Assembly: GCF_964275005.1 (NCBI RefSeq)
Contig: NC_092697.1
Span: 16,642,138-16,706,137 of the forward strand
Source: Diadema setosum
Taxonomy: Eukaryota; Echinodermata; Echinoidea; Diadematoida; Diadematidae
DNA: 64,000 bases
Reading direction: 5' to 3'
Notes under the pieces: model-generated
Databases searched by the model: none
What the model was told of the DNA's origin: nothing
Seen by the model: only the letters and a program-made list of their open reading frames with translations
Program-made: the position numbers and the translations under genes
Shown here: positions 1-11,959 of the stretch, one piece after another
Numbering within the stretch: the stretch's first letter is position 1
Layout of the letters: every line of letters starts with the position of its first letter

Positions 1-204
1 GAGAAGTGGAACAAGTTCTAGGCACAGGGAAACTGTTCTTGATCACTTTGACAACGCCTCTTGTCAACGATGTAAGAAGTCGGCATGTATGCACTACATT
101 TGTAAGAAATATATATTTATTATGAAACATAAGTTAGTGTCAAATTGTTTTTCTTCCTGTTTCAGCAAGTGTACATGTGCATTTCCTATTTCCGGCCGAG
201 AATA

Positions 205-476
205 CTTTCAACTTTCAAATCGGGTTTGGAATGACTGAAACATCAAAAAACAAGGTAAAACAAAGCGATCGTAATAAAATGTGGGTCCCACACTTCATTA
301 GAATCGCTCTTTTTTGATATCTCAGCCATTTCAAAACCAATTTTCATCAAATAAACACTGAATTCCTCATAGAATCACATGCTCTTTCACATTTTATAAG
401 AGGTTTCTCATTATCTCACCAAAAAATGTTAGAAACCTGAAATTTGGTCTAAACCATAACTGTATAATCCCTTTAA
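205..476 (+). mobile_element. foldback MITE copy 1 (truncated)
   Basis: Contains the family's palindromic centre GTGGGTCCCAC (281-291), the right arm with CCATTTCAAAACCAATTTTC, and the terminus ATCCCTTTAA. The left arm is cut short compared with the copies at 27.7, 29.5, 38.2 and 45.7 kb. Confidence 0.75.
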
Positions 477-751
477 CTGCCTGATATATATAATTTTATA
501 TGTATGTGTGTGTTCATTTTGCCTTTTCAATAGTATTTTTATGTAAAATCCATAGAATACTCCAGTGGGAAAAAAAAAAATCTTGACACTTTGTGTGAGA
601 GGAAATAAAAATCACCAAGAAACAAAGAAGAAAAGAAACGTCCATCAAAAATGTGTGTCAGCACTTTCACCAAACACAATGTACCTACTTATGGCACATA
701 GAAGGGACTGCATACTTTGTTTAACTGTTTTGTTTTGCTTGTTTGTTTGGG

Positions 752-780
752 TTTTTTTTTTTTTTTTTGGGGGGGGGGGG
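752..780 (+). repeat. poly-T followed by poly-G run
   Basis: About 18 T followed by about 11 G. A similar T-run/G-run junction occurs at 52722-52751. Low complexity; length may be unreliable in assemblies. Confidence 0.8.
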
Positions 781-3700
781 TCAAATGACTGGACTTGAAT
801 TTTTAAGACTAGAAATCTAGAGACTGGGAGAGAAAAAGAATGACATAATTCAAGTGAAAGTGTTTCTACTTCACCATAGTTTTTATTAGTATAATAGTAA
901 TGGGATGACAGACTATGGACATATACAGACATGAGTGTATACATTATACAGACGACAAACTAGTGTCATCAGAATTGTATTACATTCCTCCATTCCCCGT
1001 CTTTTCTAACCAACGAAAAAGTGACAAAATATTTTGCAAATGCATACATGTATACACACTAACAGGTGGCAGCTTGTGATTGGAACACCAATTCCTATGC
1101 ACAACATACAAAATCGTGAAAGTTGGGTTATTCTTTCTCAAAATAATGCTAGTGTAACATTGGTTTGTGTGAAAACGTGAGAGCTGTACCATCAAGTAAA
1201 GTTGGAGCACTTTAAATGAACAATGATACATCTTTGCCTTACTCAAAATATGAAATCACAGAACAAGTGGAGAGAAGCAGATGGCAAACACTGGATCTAC
1301 AGTGATTACAATTCTTGTTTTCCTTTGATTATGTCAGTCTTGATCTTTGCTTCTTGCATATGCCATATACACTATGATACAAATGCACCAAATAAATATC
1401 AGAGGCCATACGCACAGATATTTCAGGAGTGCATTGCGAGCATGAACTATGTCGATTATCCTACTATCGGGGTTTGGGGTGATCATAGAATTGCGAGACG
1501 TAGTCTGGGACAATATAGAATTGCAATGCACAAAGTGTGAAGGGACTGTAAAGAAGAGATATCTAATGGTAATATCAGTAAACTCTTATTACATCATTGA
1601 AATTTTACATATTTGAATACTGCTACTTGGGAGACTACTTATGGTGTTGGCACTATTCAAAAATCATAAATGTGAACTCGGATTTGAAAGGTTATGCTCC
1701 AACACAATTTGTGGCAAAGGATGGGGTATCACATAGTAATCTAGAAATTCTCTTTGAATTAAAAAAGTGCATTCCAACTGTACCATATAAATTATACATA
1801 GTGATACCGTCAAGCACTACATCAAACATTTTCCCAAGAGGGTGCACAATAATCTGCATATGGAAGGGTTTTTTTTTCTAATATATATATATATATTTTT
1901 TTTTTAGTTCAACATTGCTGACATTGTGTTTATACATTCAAGCTGAATGCTTTTGTTATGTGAAATCATAGAAATCAAGTAAAGATCATTGAAAAACAAA
2001 AACAAAAAAGTTATGCTTGGGAGCATCTCAAATGGTGAGACTCTTTGCAAGTGCTTGGGAAAAATCAGTTAATACGGACTTTCACAAGCTTCACCAATTT
2101 CTGCCTGAGAAGGCCTGAAGATGGCACTTTGAAAACCATGAATATCAAATGTAGACTAAAACTGCCAACATGTGAAGTGCTTCGAAATAAGAGTGTGTTC
2201 CTCTCCATTTCTTCTCGAGCTGAGTGTACATAAATCTCATCCTGAAGTCTTCCTGTTTACACTGAGCTACGATAGTGTCTATTCCTGCTTGTACAATGTC
2301 ATCAAGCCTCAAATGTTGCCTGAAGCTCGATAGCACAAGACAAGTTCTTGCAGTACCATGAACCCATTTTTAAGGAATGCAGAAATGCAGGAAAAACACT
2401 ATTTTTCAACAAGATTTTGTTGCAATTAGCACAACTTGGCATACACGTCTGACGACCTTGAGATAGCAGAGTTCAGCTATGGAAAGAAGGTATAAAAGGC
2501 AGATTCTATCATTACTATTATTGCTCCTAATTCATATTTCCGAGTAGAGAGTATAATGACATAGGAATAAGCAAAACTGTGGCATGCGCCAGGTCAAACA
2601 CAGGTTTATGGAACACAGGTTTATGATTTCGTTTTTTTGTTGTTGTAGATGTTGTTTTTGTAAGAATATCGGCTTGGCCTGACTAGGATGAACTATCAAA
2701 GACCACTATAAAAGAAAGAGGAAATACAGAGTGGTACACCAAGGAACGTTTAGGCTAGAAGCAACATTGTACATGTATTGACTGATGTTTGAACTGAACT
2801 TTGGTATCCCATCGTTACAAGCAAAAGAATGGGAGGTTTTTGTTTTGGTTTTACACAAAATCGATAACCTACATTATTGTATACACTGCAACAATAGGAA
2901 TAGAATGCATCAGACTTGTCTGCTCTGTCACATACACACACGATGTGTATTGTCTATAAAACAATTAGTGAACATAAACATAAATAAAATTTGGCTTAAT
3001 AACACATACTCGGGCAATATACTCTATTGATGACACTCTTACAATGACATAGGTATCATCTCCATAATGTTGCTCTTTAGTCCCATAGTTTTCCCAAAAC
3101 ATTTACAATAATGCAAATTGTGTAAAAACAAACCAACAAACACACTAGCAAATACTGTATAAATACCTGCGATCACATATACATTACTAATACATTGCAC
3201 TTTGTGTTTCCTAAAAATACATCTCGCGCTAAAAATCTCACATTTACAAAATACAGTTCTCTTCTCCTGTGGAAGCATGAATGTACGTAATAGAGTTTGG
3301 GGACTGTTGGGATTAATCATGGGCTAAGAACTTTGCTGAAATATTTGTTATATTGCAAATTTAGACCTGTTCATTTACTGTGTCAGCCATTAGACAGCCC
3401 AATTCCTCTTTTCTATGAGTAAGAATACCACTCACTGTACAAGGGTAATTCAATTTGCATTAAAAAGTTTCTTCTACATTGCAGGAAAATTTGGGCGTCA
3501 CTGTCTAGTTTTTCAAGACTCGGTTGGAGAGATTGGTAAACGTGTCAAAATATACACAGAACAAACGGTATTTACTGTACTTTTTAAATAATCCTATGGC
3601 TAAAACCAGCACCACATATTATACATCTTGTATGCAGAGTTGTTGGAGTAACAATAAAACAACAACAACACACAACAGAGTGAAAAGGTCAAATGATCTA

Positions 3701-5160
3701 CAAGTCATTGAAACATAGAAATGTACACCTGATTACCTGCAACAGGTATTTGACAAAACATGAGAAAAATTTCACATTTCACTATTAGTTTGGGAGTCAA
3801 ACCACACAATGATATAACATATCATCTCGGAAGACAAGTGCATATGCCTCCAGCACAGTTTGGCCTGGCCTATAGACCTGTTGAGGACGGGCTAATTCTG
3901 CGACAACACCCAAGTACACTCAGAACTCATCTTCAACGGGTTAACATACGTCTGTGAAACTATCGTGACATTAGGAGAAAAAAATCAGCTTGAAACCTCA
4001 ATGTCGATGCATATGTCTGGTCCACATTTAACTGAATGACAGAAAAGTTGGCACTGTGTATGACAAATCTAGCTAAAGTGTAGAGTGAGATTTTTCGGCA
4101 GAATGGCAAGTTTGATGATGTACCAATTGATAACAGACCTAAAATACTTTCAGGTCTTGGAACTTCTGGTACTGAGGACCCTTGCAAGACAGTCTTTCCT
4201 TCAAAGAAATGAATGTATCTGTCTCAAAATCATAACACAAGCTGAAAAAAAAAATCATGAAAATAATAAGCATCTATAAAGAAATTGAGACAAAAATCAA
4301 TATGTGTGAAAGCTGATATTTTGTGCAAACAATGTGAAAAAAAAATGTGTGAATTCTGTTTTTAAAGATAATTTGTGACAGAAATAGAATGAATGGCTTG
4401 TTTTCTAATTTGAACCAAACATGGCCTTGTCATAAGTTTTAGTCTTGTATTCACAGTTTTTCCACAGAGGAAGTCTCTCTGAACTGGATGAATAATATTA
4501 GTACTTCTGTATTGGCTAGTGAAATTGAGGGCTGCTTTGGAGTATAAGTTGAATTATTGCTCTTCCTGAAGTGAAATTCCACGGTAAAATCACATCTTTT
4601 CTCCGAAATGTCCCACAACTCTGGAAAAATATATGATACATTCATGTATCTCATCTTCCTAAACTTTCAATTGTCAATGAGCCAGCCATTGCTATACATG
4701 TTCGAGTTGATCAGTCATCGTTTCATTTTTTTCACATACATTCTTTATCAATATGACAAAGATGTGATTCTTTTCTTCCACCTTCGGTTATAAATAAGCA
4801 CAATTTGGCATATTCTCAGAGTGATAAAAAAAGAACAAATAAACACTGTCAATGGAAGAACAAGAAAATGTGGGCCATTGATGGTGGTACAGTGTGTTCA
4901 TATAATGTGAGCGTGCAGTAATGTATGGCACATTTAGCTGAGAAAAAAAAAAAAGACCAACAACACACAAGTAAGTTCAGTGAAATAACATGACACAGGA
5001 ACTTTCACTAGCTCAAGGGCACTCACTGCGTTCACACCTGGAAGAACTTACAAGGTTACTCACTGGGAAGCCGCAGATTCTCATGGGGACAGACATAATC
5101 AAATTCCCTCGATTGCACTGCTATTTGTTTAAAGTCGGACGATCGTCACCCCTAATGGTA

Positions 5161-5182
5161 CAGTCAAACTCGGATACCTCGA
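5161..5182 (+). repeat. Tigger left terminal inverted repeat
   Basis: Starts CAGTCAAACTCGGATACCTC and matches the reverse complement of 11795-11816. The CAGT start next to TA is typical of pogo/Tigger ends. Confidence 0.95.
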
Positions 5183-5206
5183 AGTAGTCGGGACTGAAGA
5201 AAATGG

Positions 5207-5229
5207 TTCGAGGTACGCGAATTTCGAGG
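5207..5229 (+). repeat. Tigger subterminal repeat, left
   Basis: TTCGAGGTACGCGAATTTCG, then again GAGGTACGCG. The same motif with small changes occurs at 11666-11687. Candidate internal transposase-binding site. Confidence 0.7.
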
Positions 5230-6725
5230 TACGCGTACGTCGAATTTTCTTCGACTTATCCAATGTTTATCGATGTTAACACGGTATCTGTTATGGTGCC
5301 TACCGACTGTTTGCATGCTTGTCAATTGGAATTGAGTCGACTTGAAAATGTATAAATGGAATGGAAATCGATGTTCTTCTAATCAACACCATTTTCTGCT
5401 GGACAATTGACTCACCAATCACCATAAAAACAACAAGAAAATACAATGTACCGGTACGTAATCGAGGGCGAGAAATGCGTGCTGAATGTACATGTACAGT
5501 ATTTGTATCTGCGTGTGGATGTGGTGTGTCTACAGAATACCGTGGAGGAACCTGTCGAAAACTAGATTTACCAAGCAGACAGATACACAAGAATCACATG
5601 AATCACATTCTTAGCTTTGTAAACTTTTAATATTATGCACAAAGTTAACACATGCTTGATGGCTTAAAAGTGTAACACGAAGCTCACCAAAACAGTGACA
5701 ATCGTTGACATTTACGTCCAGTGAAAATGTGCACGTGGAGCTACAGGGAGCACTGCTACGCAGCGCAGCGGTCTATTGCGTGTCTACTAGCTACAAATCG
5801 TGTGTGCTGTATTGACGAGATGAACACGTTGTTATATGGATGAGAAACTGGCGCAATAAGCAAGTGTAGAGAACGGTAACGCACCTTGCACGTGGCGAAC
5901 ATCATTCAGTGTATGTGTATGTGTGTATGCGTGATTGGGAGAATAACGGTCGCTTAGAGGGTGACTCAAGGCAGACAGTACAACGCTAATTCAAACAAAA
6001 CCAGATGTACTAATACAACATGTACAGTCGCAATCAGCAATAAGCGCAACACACGAAGGTTGGGCTACTTGGTTGCCAAAGACCAATAGTGATTAATATC
6101 GCAAGATCAGATTCGGTCTACGACTTCTGAGTACATTGCCACTGTAATCATAAACTTTAACAAAGAGTGATTGCTCGCATAAAAAAAAAAAAAAAGAGAG
6201 AAGCAATCTCATACGATAGTGCTTGAAAGGGGGAAGAAAAATACATTACCGAAAACTCAAATAAGATACGAGACATAACAGGGTAAAGTAATTGTTTACA
6301 GAACTTTAGTGTAGACGTCTGACCTCATAAAGTCTGTTAATAGTTTAGTGGTCGTCATTAATTAGAATTAGTGCTCTGCCTATTCATAGACCGAGCAGGT
6401 GAACCGATGACAAAATTAAGCGAAAATTGGCCTTCGCGAGTTCATAGGGTGAGGTTGAAATATTTTGTTTCATACAGTAAATGTACAGTATTTTCAGAAA
6501 CAATCATTGATCACTCCAAAGGCCAGATCTGAAATCAATGAAACCCAAGATCGAGTTTTACGTTCAAACAACTTTGGGTTTATGTGTACTTACATTTCTA
6601 ATACAGTGTAGTTCTGTTGTTTCATGAGGTCACCACTTAAAATCATCATATTACATGCAAAGCCAAGCCTTACTTTAAGTATATGAGGCAGCAAATGGTA
6701 CAATGAAAGCAAACGTTAAAATCCA

Positions 6726-7254
6726 ACATTACAGGTTTATATTTTTCCCGTCGTATATAATGGATATGTCAGTACACTGAAAAGCGTAAAGTAATGGAGG
6801 GGAAGTCATAAAAAGTTGTTTGATTTTAAGAACGGAGAAGGTTTTGCATAACTTCAATAATACAGTATAGGTATGACACCTTTAGAAGTTCGTTGGAAAC
6901 ATGTTTTGTGGCTTTAAATTAGACATGTACGAATCATATTTGTCTCATCACTCATAATCCCGTAACAGCGAAAGAGTCGGTGATTACATTACATTACATT
7001 ACAGATTTACATTTTCCCGTTGTATCTAATGGATAAGTCAGTAGACAGAAAAGCGTAAAGTAATGGAGGGGAAGTCATTAAAAAAAAGTTGCTTGATTTT
7101 AAGAACGGAGAAGGTTTTGCATGATCAGTGCCTAGATAACTTTAGTAATAGGTAGAAACATTAACAGAAGTTCGTTAGAAACATGTTTTGTGGCTTTACA
7201 ACATGTACGAATCACATTTGTCTCATCACTCCTTAACAGCGAAATAGTCAGTGA
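6726..7254 (+). repeat. tandem duplication (about 258 bp, two copies) inside the Tigger element
   Basis: Copy 1 (about 6726-6984) and copy 2 (about 6997-7254) share long blocks such as AAAGCGTAAAGTAATGGAGG and AAACATGTTTTGTGGCTTTA, with indels. They are joined by a short ACATT repeat. Copy 2 contains the last transposase codons, and copy 1 a diverged version of the same codons (ITDSFAVTGL then stop). Confidence 0.88.
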
Positions 7255-8207
7255 TGTTGGCTTGCTTTTTCTGACATTTATAATTACTCATGAGATACAA
7301 CTCATAGTTCTCCACGAGCAATTGCAGCTCAGCCGGTGTTTGCTCAAAGATGTCAAACTGCCTGATCACATTCAGAGCTTGACACACTTCACTGATCGAA
7401 GGTGGTTTGCGCACACAATCCTCCCCCTGTTGGCTACTGGTTTCACCATTACCGTTCTCGTCATCGCTCTCGCCGTCTTCTTTGACTCCGGTGATTTCAA
7501 CAATCTGGTCATCCGTTAATAGCTCGACGCCCGTGTCTGTTGCATCCACGTCTATGTATTTCTCCATGGCCGGTAGCGGGAAGAGGTCGCCCAATCTCTC
7601 CCAGATGCCGCGAAATTCTTGTGCGTCTTCAACACCTCCCTCTTCACGGCGATCTCCATCTTCCTCTACTTGCTCACACGGAAGAACGAATCCAACATGC
7701 CTGTATACATTGGCTATTGTCTGTTGGGATACCTTGTTCCATGCCGTCTTCAAAGCGATGATAGCGTCAAGAAGGTCCCATTTGAAGGGAATTCCCTCAT
7801 CTGCCGCTGCAAGTCGTCGGAATGCAAGGATGTGCCGATAGTGTTGTTTCAAATTTCTGATGACACCACCATCCATTGGCTGGGTCAAGCTGGTAGTATT
7901 TGGCGGCAGAAACACAAGTTCAATGTTGTCCAGCTTAATGTGAGGATGGGCCGGGCAGTTATCGATAACCATTGCAATTTTTCTCCCTTCCATCTTGCCG
8001 TCAAGTTTCCTCAGCCATGCCTCAAACAATGCCCCTGTCATCCAGGCCTTTTTGTTGGATTCGTAGGCAACTGGCAGTTTCTTCACGTTCTTAAATGCGC
8101 GTGGTCGCTTGCTCTTCCCGATGACAAAGAGGGGGAGTTTGTCGCTGCCATCCATGTTAGCGCACACTAGAACAGTGACACGTGTTTTCTGCTGTTTACC
8201 TCCATGG
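7226..8207 (-). pseudogene. Tigger transposase, C-terminal part (DDE core and tail)
   Basis: Family homology resumes at HGGKQQKTRVTVLVCANMDG, without a start of its own. The second catalytic Asp is in VIDNCPAH and the third in TQPMDGG, 29 residues apart, which fits the pogo DD(29-36)D signature. A long acidic tail (DGESDDENGNGE) leads to QANITDYFAVKE and a stop at 7226-7228. QANITDYF fits the PCNA-interacting PIP-box pattern Q-x2-I-x2-Y-F. With the N-terminal part the enzyme would be about 525 residues, normal for Tigger. Still open over 980 bp, so decay is recent or selection was recent. Confidence 0.9.
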
Positions 8208-10431
8208 TAGTGTGGTAATGTGAATGATTTTCATAAATCTTACCAAGATAGTTTAATGAATGGTTGATTGATTTTGCCATCCAGGAGCACAAGTAACAGA
8301 ATGACAAATTTGTTTTATCTCTCATTAAGGAGAAATGATGGTTATATCCTGGGGAAGATATAATTGTGAGTTGTATTCATGTTAGTGGAAGCATAGTGTG
8401 CTCTTCATTTCTACACCAATATCAGTTGATTACTGAATTTGTGTGATAATATGAAATGCATGAATATTCATCATCCTCATGAATATGCATGACTCCCAGG
8501 GTAGTCATTCAAGTGTGCACATAAATGTTCATACATCACAAAAACTAAGTTCTTTTGTTGTATGTTCATAGGTTTGTATAATTATTGTTTTGTAAACAAT
8601 GATTCATCTGTATATAATAGTTGATTTATATTACAGAGTTTATATGAAACAGTGGAGTTTTAGAGTACAATGCAAAGAAGTTTTAAATTGTACAAGATGA
8701 ACTGTTCACTCTGTGGAGTAATATGGAACACTGGGAGAGCTTCAGTAGTAGCCAAGTACTGAGAGGTGGAACCTCCCAGGAGCTCAGGAGAGCTGAGTAA
8801 GTTTTGTAAATATTTCTTTTATTACTTCCACTACATGTGTGACTTGTATAAGAAATAAGCACAAACACATCCTGTGTGTAGTAGACACATACCCAGAGAA
8901 AGGTACCTAGGCATGTAGCAATTTGTTTTTGTTGTTTACAGTAGGTTCAGCTCTGTTGTGTGTGTAAGCGTAAAATGTGCCTAGTATGTATACACACGCA
9001 CACACAGGAATGTTGGTTCACTGCACAGCAGTCAGAGTGCATTGGCATAAATGTATCAATTTGAAATGTATCATTTTTAGATCTAGGCATTCTTGCAGCA
9101 TGTGTGTATGAAGTTTGCAATACACTATACACTATATTCATAATCACAGATAGTATGTGAAGTTATGAATGAACAGTGCAATGACAGTGTGGGAAAGAAT
9201 TTGTGGCAATGTTTATGTTGACAAAAAGGGGGAAAGACCTATTGCAATGTTTATAGTATCATAGTGCATTGTTGTTACTGAGTATGTTAGGATGTATACA
9301 CATTATGCATAATGGTCATACAACTTGCACATTGCTAGATATACGCTTGTCAAAGAATGTGTGATATGTGAATAATTTCTCAATAATTACTTTCTGTATA
9401 GATGAGGAATTAAAGGTAAAAAAAATGTAAACACAAGAAATATGTGTTTTGTAACAATGCATAGATTTTACATGGTCTATAGGCTTATATGTAAATTGTT
9501 ATCTTTTTGTAGATAAAGGACTTGGGTTACTCACTCAGCTGGTTGGAAAACCAGAGCGATGAGGAGACAGTTGGGTGAGTCAGGATGGCTCGATGTTCAT
9601 ATGTATACAGAAATTACTTTCTTGACAGAATACAATTTATGCTATTGTGTTTTGCGGAATGAAGATGACAGAATGCAGAATATCAAAGCTTGTTATTGTG
9701 AAATATTGTACAGTATTGATCACATTCAGAAATTAACAATTCAAAGGAAGCAATGTTGATTGTTGATGCATTGAATATCTAATTGAGAAAAAAAGATAAG
9801 TTTCATATTGTTTCACTGAAATTGTATGTACAAAGAAATCAATACTATTAGCATATTGTCATGCTGTTTCTTTGCCCTGTTTCTGATTTCTTTAAATCTC
9901 ACAGGGGTCGTCTATTGTAAGGACAAGGTCTCTTCTCTTGTTTAGAGGTCATCTCTTTTACGAGTGAACACGGTCTCTTTTAGATGATCATCTCCTTTAG
10001 TGGACGTGGTCTCTTCTAGCGATCGTTGTCTTATATTCGTCTTTTAGTGGACGAGAACTTTGGATGTCAACTTTTAAAGGACGTAGTCTTTAAATGAACA
10101 TCGTCTTCAGGTCGTCTCTTGTGTAAAGGAACATCTCTTTTAGAGGATCATCTCCTTTAGTGGACGTGGTCTCTTTTAGAGGTCAACGTGTTCACCATAG
10201 TGTTCAAGCGGTCCATTGCAGTCTTCGAAACAGACTTTACCACAGCGTTTACCAGTTCATATGTTTGACAGTCGTCAATACAGTCTTAGGTCTTTGTATT
10301 ACAAGTTTTGATCCAGAGTTTGTTATCAAATTGTAAATAAATTCAGCTATTTCAGTTATATCCTACATTAGAGTGAAAGTGTAGTGGTTTTACCGTCCCA
10401 CGTGAAAGCCGGACTACGACAGTAGGTAGTG
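8207..10431. mobile_element. 2.2-kb interruption inside the transposase, origin unknown
   Basis: Separates the two transposase parts. A 7-base direct repeat GGTAGTG lies at both junctions (8207-8213 and 10425-10431), consistent with a target-site duplication. I see no terminal inverted repeats and no recognisable protein. Apart from a degenerate repeat array at 9903-10195 it is AT-rich unique-looking sequence. Confidence 0.5.
9903..10195 (+). repeat. degenerate tandem array (TTTAGTGGACGTGGTCTCTT-type)
   Basis: Repeated short blocks of GGTCTCTTTTAGA, GATCATCTCC and TTTAGTGGACGTGGTC. The 30-base block beginning GATCATCTCCTTTAGTGGAC recurs at 9986 and 10146, giving a 160-bp higher-order period. 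Confidence 0.75.
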
Positions 10432-11009
10432 CCCTGAAAACCGAGGGACTTCTCCGGTAACATTTGCCAAAATAAACCAGTTTCATCGGCATTGTAGATA
10501 TCCTTCGGGTCATAACGCCTCAGAATATCTATCAGCTTTCCATCTTTCCAGCCTTGGACAAGCTCTTCATCCACCCCAGCAGCTTCTCCAGCCTTTTTGA
10601 TGTGGCCTATTCCGTGTCGTTTTTTGAAACGATCTATCCAGCCCTGTGAGGGAGCTGTCTCATGACCAAATTCTTTGGCAAAGTATTTGGCTTTTTCAAG
10701 CAGCATCTCCCCATCAAGCCGGAGATCGGGTAGAGATTCCCTTTGCCGAAACCACGTGATCAAAGCCGCGTCCACATTGTCGAATGTCGTCTGCCTCATT
10801 CTCTTGACGCCCTTCCGAGCATCACTAGGATTTTCAACTGCTTGCACAATTTTGTGGCGGTTTTTTATCATGTCCGACAGTGTGTTGGTCTTCACATTAA
10901 ACTTTGCCGCAACATCTTTTTTCTTCCATGTTGGATTTTCATCCATGAATGTGAGGATTGAGTATTTTTCCTGATACGATTTTGCGTTCAATTTTCGCTT
11001 CGTTGCCAT
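10368..11009 (-). pseudogene. Tigger transposase, N-terminal part
   Basis: Opens at the ATG read from 11009 (MATKRKLNAKSYQEKYSIL). Order: psq/CENP-B-like N-terminal helix-turn-helix (about residues 1-55, KKKDVAAKFNVKTNTLSDM), CENP-B-type second DNA-binding domain (about 65-135, ALITWFRQRE ... GWIDRFKKRHGI), then the start of the DDE catalytic core with YNADETGLFWQML, whose Asp is the first catalytic residue. Homology stops after FQGTTYC near 10419; the frame then runs into unrelated sequence and a stop at 10368. I infer interruption by an insertion. An intron is less likely because no AG acceptor precedes the second part. Confidence 0.9.
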
Positions 11010-11665
11010 GCTCGAAAGTGATAAACGTGCTGCTCTCTTCGACCAACAAAAGGAAAATGGCAGAAAAGTCTGTTGCCAAGAGAATTTGTACCCAGTTTCT
11101 TTCACATTTTGGAAATTGAAGTTACGCAATTCATATTCTCGCTATTCGCTCCGGCAGTCTGTCTAACTTCATGAAAGGAAAAAGTTAGAGAAGCACTTCG
11201 CAGGAAATTTATGTTCGGACAGTGGACCGTGATTAATGCCAAAGATTTAACTGTCAACACCTAAGCAGGTGCGCCACGGCGGTTAAGAAATCTACGCGTG
11301 CGGTATGGTATGACCATCACGACCGCAAAATCAGAACACAGTGATTAAAGAAAAGGAGATGCTGGGGCAGAGCGTAGTGCTACCGTAAGCACTCCATTGG
11401 CATGGGTGCTATGTGCATACCGTGTATGTGTGTAGGTAGGTGTGGGGGACTTGGCGGGGTTTTTTTTGCCAGCCATGTATTGTTTTGAGGGCATGATCTG
11501 TCTCGGAATATTTACAATCGAGTGTAAAAAGATTTGTGACATGTCTCCGCTGTCCACGCGTGCTTAATCGGGGGAAAATGTTGCGTGCGTGATGTTCGAA
11601 TTTCACTTCGAGCAACATGCTGGGAAAAACAATAAGTTGATAAAGATCGGGACATGAGATTTCCC

Positions 11666-11687
11666 TTCGAGGTAACCGAATTTCGAG
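11666..11687 (+). repeat. Tigger subterminal repeat, right
   Basis: TTCGAGGTAACCGAATTTCG, in the same orientation as the left copy rather than inverted. Confidence 0.7.
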
Positions 11688-11794
11688 TTAGTTTTTTTTC
11701 GAGCTACGCAAATTTTAACACACGGAAACTCCATAGGAGCAATCGGGACTTCCATTTTGCCTCCAAGGTAAAGCGATATTCGGCTTATCCGACG

Positions 11795-11816
11795 TCGAGG
11801 TATCCGAGTTTGACTG
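11795..11816 (-). repeat. Tigger right terminal inverted repeat
   Basis: Ends ...GAGGTATCCGAGTTTGACTG followed by TA; inverted copy of the left end. Transposase presumably binds these ends and the nearby subterminal repeats. Confidence 0.95.
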
Positions 11817-11959
11817 TACGTTATTGTGTAACTCTTCCGAACGACCAAAGTTTGTGCATGCAATTGCGCAATGCCACACTGCAGTGTTATCCATAAACGT
11901 GTGGGACAGTGCTGCCACTGAGACATGTGTGTGTGTGTGTGTGTGTACGCATCATACAC

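Larger units (their letters stand above)
1..5158. other. no gene recognised; AT-rich flank
   Basis: Apart from a truncated foldback MITE (about 205-476) and a poly-T/poly-G run (752-780), I see only AT-rich sequence with short random open frames. One coding-looking stretch on the minus strand (2145-2336) is unassigned and treated as a weak lead only. Confidence 0.5.
5161..11816 (-). mobile_element. Tigger/pogo DNA transposon, 6.66 kb, interrupted
   Basis: Bounded by TA at 5159-5160 and 11817-11818, as expected for pogo/Tc1-mariner insertion, and by perfect terminal inverted repeats (CAGTCAAACTCGGATACCTC...). Contains a two-part Tigger-type transposase on the minus strand (11009 to 7226), a subterminal repeat near each end, an internal duplication, and a 2.2-kb interruption. 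Much longer than a typical Tigger (about 2.5-3 kb); the interruption plus non-coding flanks account for this. Confidence 0.93.

Noticed and set aside
7407..8170. Plus-strand open frames of 144 and 183 codons
   Set aside because: They are antisense shadows of the Tigger transposase C-terminal part.
8208..10418. Interpretation of the transposase gap as a spliceosomal intron
   Set aside because: There is no AG acceptor close upstream of the conserved HGGK start and the homology break has a 7-bp direct repeat, so insertion is preferred, though not proven.
5161..11816. A CRISPR or prokaryotic mobile system in the repeat-rich left region
   Set aside because: Repeats are degenerate and eukaryotic transposon features (TA duplication, CENP-B-type DNA-binding domains) explain them.
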